Of a DNA stretch of 64,000 nt, positions 1-10,953 are shown in pieces; positions within the stretch are counted from its first letter, which is position 1, and each line of letters opens with the position of its first letter. The notes beneath the pieces were generated by a model, which made no database searches, was not told where the DNA came from, and saw only the letters and a program-made list of their open reading frames with translations. Source of the stretch: Garcia nutans (lineage: Eukaryota; Streptophyta; Magnoliopsida; Malpighiales; Euphorbiaceae); contig CANTUV010000072.1 of assembly GCA_947685225.1 (NCBI GenBank), positions 930,001-994,000 on the forward strand, written 5' to 3'. The translations under genes were made by a program, and so were the position numbers.

Positions 1-657
1 AGTTTTGCTTGTCACACAACAACCTAACCTTGGGTTTTAAAGTTTGTAAATAGTATTTAAACTCTTGTTTATCTCTGAGAGGGGTTAGCCATTTTGATAA
101 TAGAATTTCTAGAATTCCTGAGAGATTATCATCTCTTGTTTCTTGGTTCTTGGTTGGATCAAGGTTTCTACTTGTAATGTTAATTGTTTGGAGTAGGTTA
201 ATTCCAAGGTTCTCTTCCATAGGTTAGATTTGGTTCATGGACTTGGCAAGGATCATATTTAATCTTCCAAAGGATTAATATCACACAAAGGCAAGGGGGA
301 ATCCAGTTTGGTATACTAGTGGTTCGCATTAGTTTGGTATTGGCTTGAGACTAGTTTCACCTTATTATCTATCTATCTATCTTAATTGAAACCTATTCTT
401 TGTTTGTTCTTTGTTCATTCTATAAAAAAAATCAATGCGTCTTCAATTCCTTGTTCTTTGCTTTCATTGTGATTTTAAGTTCTTGAATACCCAAAGTTTA
501 GTTCTTCAATTGAGTTCTTGTGATTTGTTATTTTAATTCAATTCAAAGAAAAAAAAAGGAAATGATTGTTGTTGAATCATATTCTCTATTGGAAGTTGTT
601 CCAGTTGAATTTGTAGCCATCTAATAGATTTCTAAACCCTAGAGGCTACAAAGAGTT
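1..657. other. Unassigned noncoding sequence left of F1a
   Basis: No convincing reading frame, RNA gene or known element end is visible. It is AT-rich, with a TCTA microsatellite near 365-380 and an A-run near 547. Its style resembles the untranslated leader or LTR of another retroelement, but I cannot name one. It ends at the 5-bp sequence GAGTT (653-657), the presumed left target-site duplication of the element starting at 658; the right copy has been lost. Confidence 0.4.
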
Positions 658-1079
658 TGTAACACCCCTACATTCAATACATGCACACTACAAACACCAC
701 AATGTAGTATACATGCACTAAACATAGAAATGCTACGGATTTTCTTAACATTTAAAACATTTTAAACCATACCATAATCTTTCAATTGTATACATTATAG
801 AAAGATAAGTAGTATACTTGTAATACAAAACTAAATAGATATATATAGATACATTTAGTTGTTACGCAGCGGAATTTATCAAATATTTACATATATGAAA
901 ACATTTAATTTCATATTTACAAATATACACATATGTACATTAAAATCATTACTTTACAAAATATAAAAGAGATATACATGATTGGCAAGTCTCCTCTGAT
1001 CTTTAAGTTCCCAAAATCAACTCTTCACTGTCTACTCTCACTCGGTCTCGAAGAGCTCTCGGGTTCAACCCTATTACCT

Positions 1080-1117
1080 GCGCGATCAAACACTATCGCG
1101 CTAAGCCAACGGCTTAG
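1080..1117 (-). promoter_or_regulatory. Two-hairpin element in F1a 3' LTR
   Basis: Hairpin A has arms CTAAGCC (1101-1107) and GGCTTAG (1111-1117) with a 3-nt loop. Hairpin B has arms GCGCGAT (1080-1086) and ATCGCGC (1095-1101) with an 8-nt loop. On the minus strand, hairpin B is followed directly by AGGTAA. The same arrangement occurs in all other LTR families of the window that reach this point. Confidence 0.6.
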
Positions 1118-1324
1118 TAAGACAAAATGTGCTAGTGTTATGCTTCAGTGCAATGCAATGTCAATTCTCAATCCATATTATACATGTAACATCATATATG
1201 CAAAGCTAACAACATACCTTTACATTTCATATGCCTCATTCGTTATTCATTTAACCATTCATGAACAACATTAAACAAATCATGACTCACATTAAACAAA
1301 GACAAGCATTGGGCCCAAGACACA

Positions 1325-1612
1325 CTAATATGCCATTCAATTTTCAGAGTTAATGTTTTTGTTTTGTTATCACATTTATCAATATCATATACCCAACTAG
1401 GCTTCAAGGATTAGGTTCAACCAAGCTTCAAGGGGAGCAAAGCATGCTAAGCATCAACCCAACTTGGCTTCAAGAACCAACCCAACCTAGCTTCAAGGGT
1501 GGAAACATCTCAATTAGGCTTCAAGGATTCAATCCAACCTAACTTCAAGAGATTGTTACACTTATTAGGCATGCCACCAACAACAAACTCTGAAAATGGA
1601 ATAACACATTAG
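1325..1612. repeat. Inverted-repeat cassette in F1a 3' LTR
   Basis: Arms of about 27 nt (1325-1351 and 1586-1612) are near-perfect inverted copies centred on TTTTCAGAGTT/AACTCTGAAAA. The interior carries dispersed copies of a GGCTTCAAG motif in several spacings. Equivalent cassettes lie at 8654-8941, 11935-12269, 20630-20959, 35842-36194, 48050-48402 and 51079-51366. Confidence 0.6.
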
Positions 1613-3126
1613 CCACACAATTCATTTATTATTCAATTATCATTTCCATTTCCAATTCTCATCAACATTTAGGCAAACATGCCTTCTTTCTTTCAATTGC
1701 ATCATCATAGACAATCACAATGGCTTTGCATCATATCATTTCTTATTTGAATCATCATAACATCTTTGATATAACATTTCAATATACATTACTCATGAAA
1801 CACATTACCATTTACATTGCATAACATAATATTGTTCAATCTCAACAATGCAATTAGGGCAAAGAACAATTTATATCATTTATAGCTTTATAATCTTCCA
1901 CATCCATTTGATTAGGGCTTTCCATGCTTTAAGTATATTTAAAGTGTTTATGTTTAGGTTTAGGGACCAACCCACCTTTGAAGAATCAAAACAATACAAT
2001 TAGAACAAAGAAATAAAACCCTAACCAACACATTTGAGGGACACGGGCAGCACCCTTGAGGGACACAGCCAAGCTTGTGGCCGTGTCACTCAAACCAATT
2101 GGACAGTAAGCAACACGGGCAAGGGACACGGCCAAGCTTGTGGCCGTGTCTCTCAACCAAAAATCACAGTAGCTAACATGGCTTGGGAACACGGCCGTGT
2201 CTCTCAAAACTAATCCAACACGTCCAAAAGTTCCATGACTTGGCCGTGTCTCTCCTTTGCTTTTGGCCGTGTCACCCATAAACAAACCCTAACCAAAATC
2301 CAACACTCTTTCAATTGCACTCAAATACAATATACACCATACAAAATGTTTCAAATGAACATAATCAATGTTCTAAACACATATTCATCATAAGAATCAC
2401 TACACAACACATTAATATTACACTTAAACACAAACCATCTCAAACCCTAAAATCACCATCTTTCAAAAATCAACATCCACCACTTCCAACAACAACACAT
2501 ATTTAAACTCTTAACTTAAAACCAATTCAACACTTGAAAACACAACACAAACACATCTCAAACACACCAAATCACAAAATCAACAAATCTTAATTCACTT
2601 CAACACCACTTCAAAATAAGTAAAGAAAACTAGAGAATACTTACTTTAGATGAAGAACTTCCACAAATCTCTTGTCAAATCCTTTGATTGCTTCTTCAAT
2701 TTGCTTCTAGCATCAAGAACACCTCTCTTTCCTTTTGGTTTTTGGAGAGCCGGCCACTTCTTGAAAGAAAGAAGGAAATGATGAAGACACAAAGTCAAAT
2801 TTTGCTTTTAATCTCCACCAAGTGATCTTATCCAAGCAATTACCAAAATGCCCTCAATCATATAACTAACTTTTTGTCTCATATAAGCCCTTATATGTAA
2901 TTGCACATTCCACATAAAATATCCTCTACCCCCTTGACTCTTCATTTGACCAATTTATATGTTATATATATCATCATATACACAACATATACCATTCTCT
3001 CTAAACCCTAATTCTTTCCCAATTTCTTTTCTCTTGCAATTAACACATATATTCAATCCAATATAACAACAACAACAATAACAACAACATAATCAAAACT
3101 TCTAGAGCATACATGAGGATATTACA

Positions 3127-3145
3127 ATTCTCCCCCTCTAAAAAG
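3127..3145 (-). other. F1a polypurine tract
   Basis: The minus strand reads an A/G-rich run with GAGGGGGAGAAT directly before the 3' LTR. This is the expected plus-strand primer of a Ty3/gypsy element. A GAGGACGAAATTT motif lies just upstream, as in other Tekay-like elements of this window. Confidence 0.85.
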
Positions 3146-3173
3146 AAAATTTCGTCCTCGAAATTACCTGATG

Positions 3174-6100
3174 TCAAAGCTGAAACAACTGAGGATATTG
3201 CTCTCGCATGGATTGTTCACTTTCCCAAGTTGCTTCTTCTTTTGCATGATTCTTCCATAGAACCTTCACCAATGGCACTCTCTTGTTTCTCAGCTCTTTC
3301 ACATCATGTGCCAAGATAGCAACTGGTTCCTCTTCAAAAGTCAAATCTGGGCTTACTTCGATAGATTCAATTGGCAACACATGAGATGGATCCGATCTGT
3401 ACCTCCTTAACATAGAAACATGGAATACGTTATGGATACGATCCAACTCAGGTGGCAGAGCGAGTCAATAAGCAACTGGCCCAACTCTTTCCAAAACTTC
3501 ATACGGTCCAATGAAACGAGGACTCAATTTCCCTTTTCGACCGAACCTCAAAATCTTCTTCCAAGGAGATACTTTCAGAAATACTTTATCTCCAACATCA
3601 AACTCTATGTCTCTCCTTTTCAGATCTACATAAGACTTCTGTCGGTCTGAAGCTGCTTTCAACCTGCCTCGTATCAACTTTACTTTTTCTTCAGTTTCTT
3701 GAATCAAATCAGGACCAACCAACTTATTATCTCCAAGCTCATTCCAACAAAGAGGTGTCCTACACAGTCTGCCATACAATGCTTCAAACGGTGCCATACC
3801 AATGCTGGATTGGTGACTGTTGTTGTAAGCAAACTCCACAAGAGGTAAGAATCTATCCCAACTTCCAAAGAAATCGATGACACAGCTTCTTAACATGTCC
3901 TCAATAATCTGTATCACCCTCTCTGACTGTCCATCCGTCTGTGGATGAAAAGCAGTACTGAAGTGCAGTCGGGAACCCAAAGCACTATGCAAACTCTTCC
4001 AAAATCTTGAAGTAAACCTGGGATCTCGATCAGACACTAAAGAAGTTGGAACACCATGCAACTTCACAATCTCATGGATATACAGCTCAGCCAATCTCTC
4101 CAAAGAGTAATCCATCCGAACCGGAAGGAAATGAGCTGTCTTAGTCAATCTATCCACAATCACCCATATAGCATCATGCTTCTTTTGTGTCAATGGCAAA
4201 CCAGACACAAAATCCATCGTCACTCTATCCCACTTCCATTCTGGTACTGATAATGGTTGAAGCAATCCAGTTGGAACTTGATGCTCTGCTTTAACCTTCT
4301 GACAGGTGAGACATTTCGACACAAAATCTGCAATATCTCTCTTCAAACCAATCCACCAGTAATGCTGTCTCAAATCATGATACATCTTTGTATTACCCGG
4401 ATGCATAGCAAACACGGACTGATGTGCTTCTTCCAAAATGATTCTTTTCAAATTAGCATCATCGGGTATACACAATCTATTCTTAAACCAGAGACTCCCA
4501 TCACCTTTCACAACAAAATCTCTAGTCTTCCCATTCTTCCAATCTGAAATAATCTTTTGAATCTTCATATCAGTCAACTGAGCCTCTTTGATCTGATCCA
4601 ATAAAACTGGTTTCAAAAGTAACTGTGCCAACAATGCACCATCGTCACAAGCTACAAAACTGGCATGCAAAGCTCTCAACTCAACAAGCAACGAGAGCGA
4701 GTAAACAGTTAAACCAGCTAAAGACTTCCGACTCAAGGCATCAGCAACAACATTTGCTTTACCTGGATGATAATCAATCAAACAGTCATAGTCTTTAATC
4801 AATTCCAACCATCTCCTCTGCCGAAGATTGAGCTCTTTCTGGACACCCAAATACTTCAAACTCTTGTGATCAGTGTAGATAAAACATTTCTCTCCAAACA
4901 GATAGTGTCGCCAAATCTTCAATGCAAACACAATGGCTGCTAGCTCCAAATCATGGGTCGGATAGTTAAGCTCATGCGGTTTCAACTGTCGAGATGCATA
5001 TGCTATAACTTTACCTTCCTGCATCAGCACACACCCCAAACCACTATGTGAAGCATCACTGTAAATCACATATGGTTTGCCTTCTACAGGTAAAGTAAGA
5101 ACAGGCGCTTGAGTCAGCATATCTCTCAACTGTTCAAAGCTAGCTTGACACTGATCTGTCCACAGAAATCTAACTCCCTTTCGAAGCAATCTGGTGAGTG
5201 GAGTAGCTATCAAAGAAAATCCTTTCACAAACCGTCGGTAATAGCCTGCCAAACCCAGAAAACTTCTAACTTCAGTCACTGACTTTGGTGGACTCCAACT
5301 CAAAATAGCTTCAACTTTACTTGGATCAACTCTAATACCCTCTGCTGAAACTATATGACCAAGAAAAGCTACTTGATCCAACCAGAACTCACACTTCGAC
5401 AGTTTAGCAAACAACTGCTTCTCTCTCAAAATCTGCAACACAATCCGCAGGTGCTTGTCATGTTCCTCTTTATTCCGTGAATACACCAAGATATCATCGA
5501 TGAAGACCACTACAAACTGATCCAAATAGGGCCTAAACACCCTATTCATCAAATCCATGAAGGCTGCAGGTGCATTCGTTAGACCAAAAGGCATAACTAG
5601 AAATTCATAATGCCCATACCTGGTCCGAAAGGTGGTCTTGGAAATGTCTTCAGCTTTAACTCTCAATTGATGGTACCCAGATCTCAAATCAATTTTAGAA
5701 AACACAGCTGCACCCTTCAATTGATCAAAGAGATCATCGATTCTAGGCAAAGGATATTTATTTTTAATAGTCACCTTGTTCAATTGCCTATAATCGATAC
5801 ACAACCTCATAGTACCATCTTTCTTTTTCACAAATAGCACAGGAGCTCCCCAAGGAGAAACACTGGGGCGAATAAATCCTTTATCCAACAACTCCTGTAA
5901 TTGCACTTTCAATTCCCTCAATTCTGCTGGTGCCATTCTATAAAGAGTAATAGAGATAGGAGTGGTACCAGGCAACAATTCAATACCGAACTCCACCTCT
6001 CTCTCAGGAGGTAATCCTGGCAACTCCTATGGAAACACATCTGGGAACTCTGCAACTGTGGGAATACTATCAATAGGGGAACCCTTCACTCTAGTATCTA

Positions 6101-7817
6101 CCACATGAGCAAGGTAAGCTTCACATCCCTTTCTAATCAACCTCCTGGCTGCAACAGCTGAAACAAATAAGGAGGCTAGCTGTTCCTGCTCATTAGATAC
6201 TATCACCTCTCTACCATCAACAGTTCTCAAAGAAACAATTTTCTTTTTACAATCCACCACAGCTCCATGTCGAGATAGCCAATCCATACCTAGAATCACA
6301 TCATATTCCTTAAATGGCATCTCAATCAAGTCTCCAAGGAACTCCTCACCTTGCACCCTCACTGCACTATCTCGGTGCACCTTACTCACAACCACACTAT
6401 GCCCTAACGGATTTGTCACCAATACATCAAATCCTAGGGACTCAGCATGCATATCAGATATAGGCAAAACAGATGCACTAATATAAGAATGTGTGGAACC
6501 CGGATCAATCAAAGCAAGTACTGAAGTATCAAATAAAGAAAAAGTATCAGCTATGACTGCCGATGCATCTGGCTGCCTCTGCATAACATACATCCTCTGG
6601 GAAGATCCAACCTCCTCTGGCCTACTCTCCCTGGATGTAGCACCTCCTCTAACACTGAACCCAGATCTACCTCCCCGGCTACTACCTCTGCCTGCTCGAC
6701 CTCCCCTCACACTAGGTCGAGAAGCTGCAGTATCAACTGACATCTGTTCTTGCCTCTCAGGACAATCTCTAACAAAGTGATCTGGTGATCCACATCTGAA
6801 ACAAACCCCTGCTACACCAGTCTTCCAGCAAGGACCACCATGTGGCCTACTACAATGAATACAGATGGGTAGGGTGGATCTCTGAATCATAGGGGTCGGA
6901 GCACTTGCCACTGAAGCTGCAGGTCTAAATCTCTGCCTCTGTAACTGCACTGACCTACCAGCTGACCTCTGACTCCTACTAACTCTAGGAACAAAGCTTC
7001 CTTTACCTCTCTTAACAGAAGAAGACCCTGCCTCAAACTGGGGCCTCCTAACCCTAACCTCTTCCTCTGAAGCAGCTGCAATAACTTGAGCTCGCTCTAC
7101 ACTTCGAGCTGCTGCCACTAGCTGGGAGAAATCGTGATATCTAGATCCAGCCACTAAGCACATGATAGAGGGCCTCAATCCCTCCTCAAATCTCCTGCAT
7201 CTATCTATCTCATCAGCTATAATGCCCCCAGCATACTGGCTCAATCGAATAAACTCAACCTCATACTCAGTTACAGTCTTGTTATCTTGCTTCAAGCTTA
7301 AGAACTCCATCTTGTTCATGTCTTTGTACTCCCTAGGAGTATACTTCAACTCAAACTCTCTCAGAAAATCCGCATATGAAAATGTTGATGGATCATCCAT
7401 AGAATGGGGCACTGTCCTCCACCAGTCATATGCATCCTTCTGTAGCAAAGATCTTGCATAATCAAACTTTTCCTCCGAGGTGGCTTGCAACTGAATAAAG
7501 ATCCTCTGTACTTTGTCAAGCCACTGTTCTGCTACAGCTGGATTAGTAGTACCAAGGAAATCCTCCGCTCCATACTTCCTTAGTTTGTCATAGTGCCTCA
7601 CTGGTACCACAGGCTGAGGGGGTGGTGGCACTGGTTGCACTGGTGCTTGCCTCAAAGCTTCTACCACATGCCTAACCCAAGCTGGTGGAACCTCCTCACC
7701 AACTGGTCTACCCAACACCGAAGCAGGTGCCTCCTCAGCACTAACAACCCTAACTCCATCATCAGGGACAATACTCTCAGCACTACCCTCAACTGACTGG
7801 CGTGAGTGAGAGTCCAT
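3174..7817 (-). pseudogene. F1a gag-pol polyprotein, two in-frame stops
   Basis: One frame of about 1,547 codons runs from ATG 7817-7815; the nearby GTG three bases upstream is not needed. The gag capsid domain is followed by a zinc knuckle CFRCGSPDHFVRDC near residue 340 and a shorter Cys-rich CIHC motif before it. Next come an aspartic protease (LIDPGSTHS near residue 437) and reverse transcriptase with FIDD at 5493-5504. RNase H (IYSDAS, IYTDHKS), integrase (H-H-C-C with CLTC; SDRDPRF; FHPQTDGQSE) and a C-terminal chromodomain complete it. The polyprotein would build the particle, copy the RNA and integrate the DNA. Breaks are TAG at 6027-6029 between protease and reverse transcriptase, and TGA at 3465-3467 before the chromodomain. 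The related fragment at 10926-10491 has an Arg codon at the second site. The frame is otherwise intact, so the copy is recently dead or needs readthrough. Confidence 0.93.
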
Positions 7818-7959
7818 CACAACCTATGTCTGCAAACACAGCAGATTATACCTTATTAAAGATCAGAGATTGCCAATCCCAAACATGTATTTTATTTCAA
7901 AACCAACTTTTTAAGTAAAAATATTCTTTTTATTACATTTTACCTAGGCTGACAATCTC

Positions 7960-7979
7960 AAACCTAGGCTCTGATACCA
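7960..7979 (-). other. F1a primer binding site (tRNA-iMet)
   Basis: The minus strand reads TGGTATCAGAGCCTAGGTTT, seven bases inside the 5' LTR. The first 12 bases match the 3' end complement of plant initiator tRNA-Met, the usual primer of Ty3/gypsy chromoviruses. Confidence 0.9.
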
Positions 7980-7986
7980 AAACAAT

Positions 7987-10443
7987 TGTAACACCCCTAC
8001 ATTCAATACATGCACACTACAAACACCACAATGTAGTATACATGCACTAAACATAGAGATGCTATGGATTTTCTTAACATTTTAAACATTTTAAACCATA
8101 CCATAATCTTTCAATTGTATACATTATAGAAAGATAAGTAGTATACTTGTAATACAAAACTAAATAGATATATATAGATACATTTAGTTGTTACGCAACG
8201 GAATTTATCAAATATTTACATATATGAAAACATTTAATTTCATATTTACAAATATACACATATGTACATTAAAATCATTACTTTACAAAATATAAAAGAG
8301 ATATACATGATTGGCAAGTCTCCTCTGATCTTTAAGTTCCCAAAATCAACTCTTCACTGTCTACTCTCACTCGGTCTCGAAGAGCTCTCGGGTTCAACCC
8401 TATTACCTGCGCGATCAAACACTATCGCGCTAAGCCAACGGCTTAGTAAGACAAAATGTGCTAGTGTTATGCTTCAGTGCAATGCAATGTCAATTCTCAA
8501 TCCATATTATACATGTACCATCATATATGCAAAGCTAACAACATACCTTTACATTTCATATGCCTCATTCGTTATTCATTTAACCATTCATGAACAACAT
8601 TAAACAAATCATGACTCACATTAAACAAAGACAAGCATTGGGCCCAAGACACACTAATATGCCATTCAATTTTCAGAGTTAATGTTTTGGTTTTGTTATC
8701 ACATTTATCAATATCATATACCCAACTAGGCTTCAAGGATTAGGTTCAACCAAGCTTCAAGGGGAGCAAAGCATGCTAAGCATCAACCCAACTTGGCTTC
8801 AAGAACCAACCCAACCTAGCTTCAAGGGTGGTAACATCTCAATTAGGCTTCAAGGATTCAATCCAACCTAACTTCAAGAGATTGTTACACTTATTAGGCA
8901 TGCCACCAACAACAAACTCTGAAAATGGAATAACACATTAGCCACACAATTCATTTATTATTCAATTATCATTTCCATTTCCAATTCTCATCAACATTTA
9001 GGCAAACATGCCTTCTTTCTTTCAATTGCATCATCATAGCCAATCACAATGGCTTTGCATCATATCATTTCTTATTTGAATCATCATAACATCTTTGATA
9101 TAACATTTCAATATACATTACTCATGAAACACATTACCATTTACATTGCATAACATAATATTGTTCAATCTCAACAATGCAATTAGGGCAAAGAACAATT
9201 TATATCATTTATAACTTTATGATCTTCCACATCCATTTGATTAGGGCTTTCCATGCTTTAAGTATATTTAAAGTGTTTATGTTTAGGTTTAGGGACCAAC
9301 CCACCTTTGAAGAATCAAAACAATACAATTAGAACAAAGAAATAAAACCCTAACCAACACATTTGAGGGACACGGGCAGCATCCTTGAGGGACACGGCCA
9401 AGCTTGTGGCTGTGTCACTCAAACCAATTGGACAGTAAGCAACACGGGCAAGGGACACGGCCAAGCTTGTAGCCGTGTCTCTCAACCAAAAATCACAGTA
9501 GCTAACACGGCTTGGGAACACGGCCGTGTCTCTCAAAACTAATCCAACACGCCCAAAAGTTCCATGACTTGGCCGTGTCTCTCCTTTGCTTTTGGCCGTG
9601 TCACCCATAAACAAACCCTAACCAAAATCCAACACTCTTTCAATTGCACTCAAATACAATATACACCATACAACATGTTTCAAATGAACATAATCAATGT
9701 TCTAAACACATATTCATCATAAGAATCACTACACAACACATTAATATTACACTTAAACACAAACCATCTCAAACCCTAAAATCACCATCTTTCAAAAATC
9801 AACATCCACCACTTCCAACAACAACACCTATTTAAACTCTTAACTTAAAACCAATTCAACACTTGAAAACACAACACAAACACACCAAATCACAAAATCA
9901 ACAAATCTTAATTCACTTCAACATCACTTCAAAATAAGTAAAGAAAACTAGAGAATACTTACTTTAGATGAAGAACTTCCACAAATCTCTTGTCAAATCC
10001 TTTGATTGCTTCTTCAATTTGCTTCTAGCATCAAGAACACCTCTCTTTCCTTTTGGTTTTTGGAGAGCCGGCCACTTCTTGAAAGAAAGAAGGAAATGAT
10101 GAAGACACAAAGTCAAATTTGCTTTTAATCTCCACCAAGTGATCTTATCCAAGCAATTACCAAAATGCCCTCAATCATATAACTAACTTTTTGTCTCATA
10201 TAAGCCCTTATATGTAATTGCACATTCCACATAAAATATCCTCTACCCCCTTGACTCTTCATTTGACCAATTTATATGTTATATATATCATCATATACAC
10301 AACATATACCATTCTCTCTAAACCCTAATTCTTTCCCAATTTCTTTTCTCTTGCAATTAACACATATATTCAATCCAATATAACAACAACAACAATAACA
10401 ACAACATAATCAAAACTTCTAGAGCATACATGAGGATATTACA
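7987..10443 (-). repeat. F1a 5' LTR (2457 bp), shared by two internal regions
   Basis: It matches 658-3126 almost throughout. It serves as the 5' LTR of the gag-pol at 7817-3174. At 10443 it abuts another polypurine tract and pol end, so it is also the 3' LTR of a second, truncated unit. It holds the GTAAGT donor (from 9962), the inverted-repeat cassette (8654-8941) and the hairpin pair (8409-8446). Confidence 0.93.
8405..8446 (-). promoter_or_regulatory. Two-hairpin element with CAG|GT junction in F1a 5' LTR
   Basis: The arms are GCGCGAT/ATCGCGC (8409-8415, 8424-8430) and CTAAGCC/GGCTTAG (8430-8436, 8440-8446). On the minus strand the order is TACTAAGCC hairpin, GCGCGAT hairpin, then CAG|GTAATAGG with the junction at 8407/8406. 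Read as a donor, it pairs with an acceptor CTGTGTTTGCAG ending at 7830. That would give a 577-nt intron which removes the LTR end and primer site. Read as an acceptor, it could end an intron begun at 9962. Confidence 0.5.
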
Positions 10444-10926
10444 ATTCTCCCCCTCTAAAAAGAAAATTTCGTCCTCGAAATTACCTGATGTCAAAGCTGA
10501 AACAACTGAGGATATTGCTCTCGCATGGATTGTTCACTTTCCCAAGTTGCTTCTTCTTTTGCATGATTCTTCCATAGAACCTTCACCAATGGCACTCTCT
10601 TGTTTCTCAGCTCTTTCACATCATGTGCCAAGATAGCAACTGGTTCCTCTTCAAAAGTCAAATCTGGGCTTACTTCGATAGATTCAATTGGCAACACATG
10701 AGATGGATCCGATCTGTACCTCCTTAACATAGAAACATGGAATACGTTATGGATACGATCCAACTCAGGTGGCAGAGCGAGTCGATAAGCAACTGGCCCA
10801 ACTCTTTCCAAAACTTCATACGGTCCAATGAAACGAGAACTCAATTTCCCTTTTCGACCGAACCTCAAAATCTTCTTCCAAGGAGATACTTTCAGAAATA
10901 CTTTATCTCCAACATCAAACTCTATG
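10444..10926 (-). pseudogene. Truncated F1 pol end: integrase C-terminus and chromodomain
   Basis: The minus strand carries an open frame from about 10926 to a stop at 10491. It covers the integrase C-terminal beta-barrel region (DVGDKVFLKVSPWKK), the linker FHVSMLRRY and a chromodomain with TWESEQSM. A polypurine tract (10444-10462) adjoins the LTR at 10443. Identity with 3127-3609 is very high, but this copy lacks the TGA of its neighbour. It is the second internal region of the tandem, cut at 10926/10927. Confidence 0.9.
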
Positions 10927-10953
10927 TCTGGATTTAGCGGCATGCCTATGATT
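10927..10953 (+). other. 27-bp templated filler at a deletion junction
   Basis: These 27 bases repeat 11961-11987 exactly, including GCGGCATGCC. Left of them is F1 pol; right of them is the inside of an F2 LTR, aligned with about 19646. Three bases (TCT) are shared with the F1 side and ATT with the F2 side. This is the pattern of break repair with a short copied patch from about 1 kb away. Confidence 0.75.

Larger units (their letters stand above)
658..3126 (-). repeat. F1a 3' LTR (2469 bp)
   Basis: On the minus strand the LTR runs TGTAATATCCTC...GGGTGTTACA, with TG/CA ends. It contains a TATA-rich stretch (about 2945-2985), an 18-bp near-palindrome CATATAAG-CC-CTTATATG (2880-2897), and a GTAAGT splice-donor-like site (intron side from 2644). 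It also has GACACGGCC/GGCCGTGTC palindromes (2040-2280), an inverted-repeat cassette (1325-1612) and two hairpins (1080-1117). It closely matches 7987-10443. An 11-bp segment present here is missing from the other LTR near 9880. Confidence 0.93.
658..10926 (-). mobile_element. F1a: Tekay-like Ty3/gypsy chromovirus, LTR-internal-LTR-internal tandem remnant
   Basis: On the minus strand the order is truncated internal 3' end (10926-10444), LTR (10443-7987), primer site, gag-pol (7817-3174), polypurine tract, LTR (3126-658). The unit 658-10443 is a full-length element of about 9.8 kb. The extra 483 bp beyond it repeats the pol end and polypurine tract of the same family. The middle LTR is therefore shared between two internal regions, as produced by unequal recombination between LTRs. 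The right end is truncated at the filler junction. Long LTRs near 2.46 kb, a tRNA-Met primer site and a C-terminal chromodomain fit the Tekay/Del clade. The clade call is from protein style, not a tree. Confidence 0.9.

Noticed and set aside
933..1274. 113-codon plus-strand ORF inside the F1 LTR, repeated at 8262-8603.
   Set aside because: It lies antisense to the element and crosses the hairpin pair; it is shortened by an indel in F1b. No protein-like conservation.
1986..2285. A 99-codon minus-strand ORF found at the same place in all four F1 LTRs (also 9315-9614, 51683-51982, 59070-59369).
   Set aside because: It reads through the CACGGCCGTG repeat array and gives a repetitive peptide (DTATSLAVSL units). 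The two subfamilies diverge in both sequence and frame ends. Noncoding LTR is the simpler reading.
3000..3012. Telomere-like AAACCCTAA motifs in several LTRs (also near 2284, 2444, 10320).
   Set aside because: Single motifs, not arrays. They fit teloboxes of plant promoters and leaders, not telomeric DNA.
7960..7979. tRNA-Met gene fragment suggested by TGGTATCAGAGC.
   Set aside because: Only the 3'-end complement is present, next to LTR ends; these are primer binding sites. No tRNA cloverleaf was found in the window.
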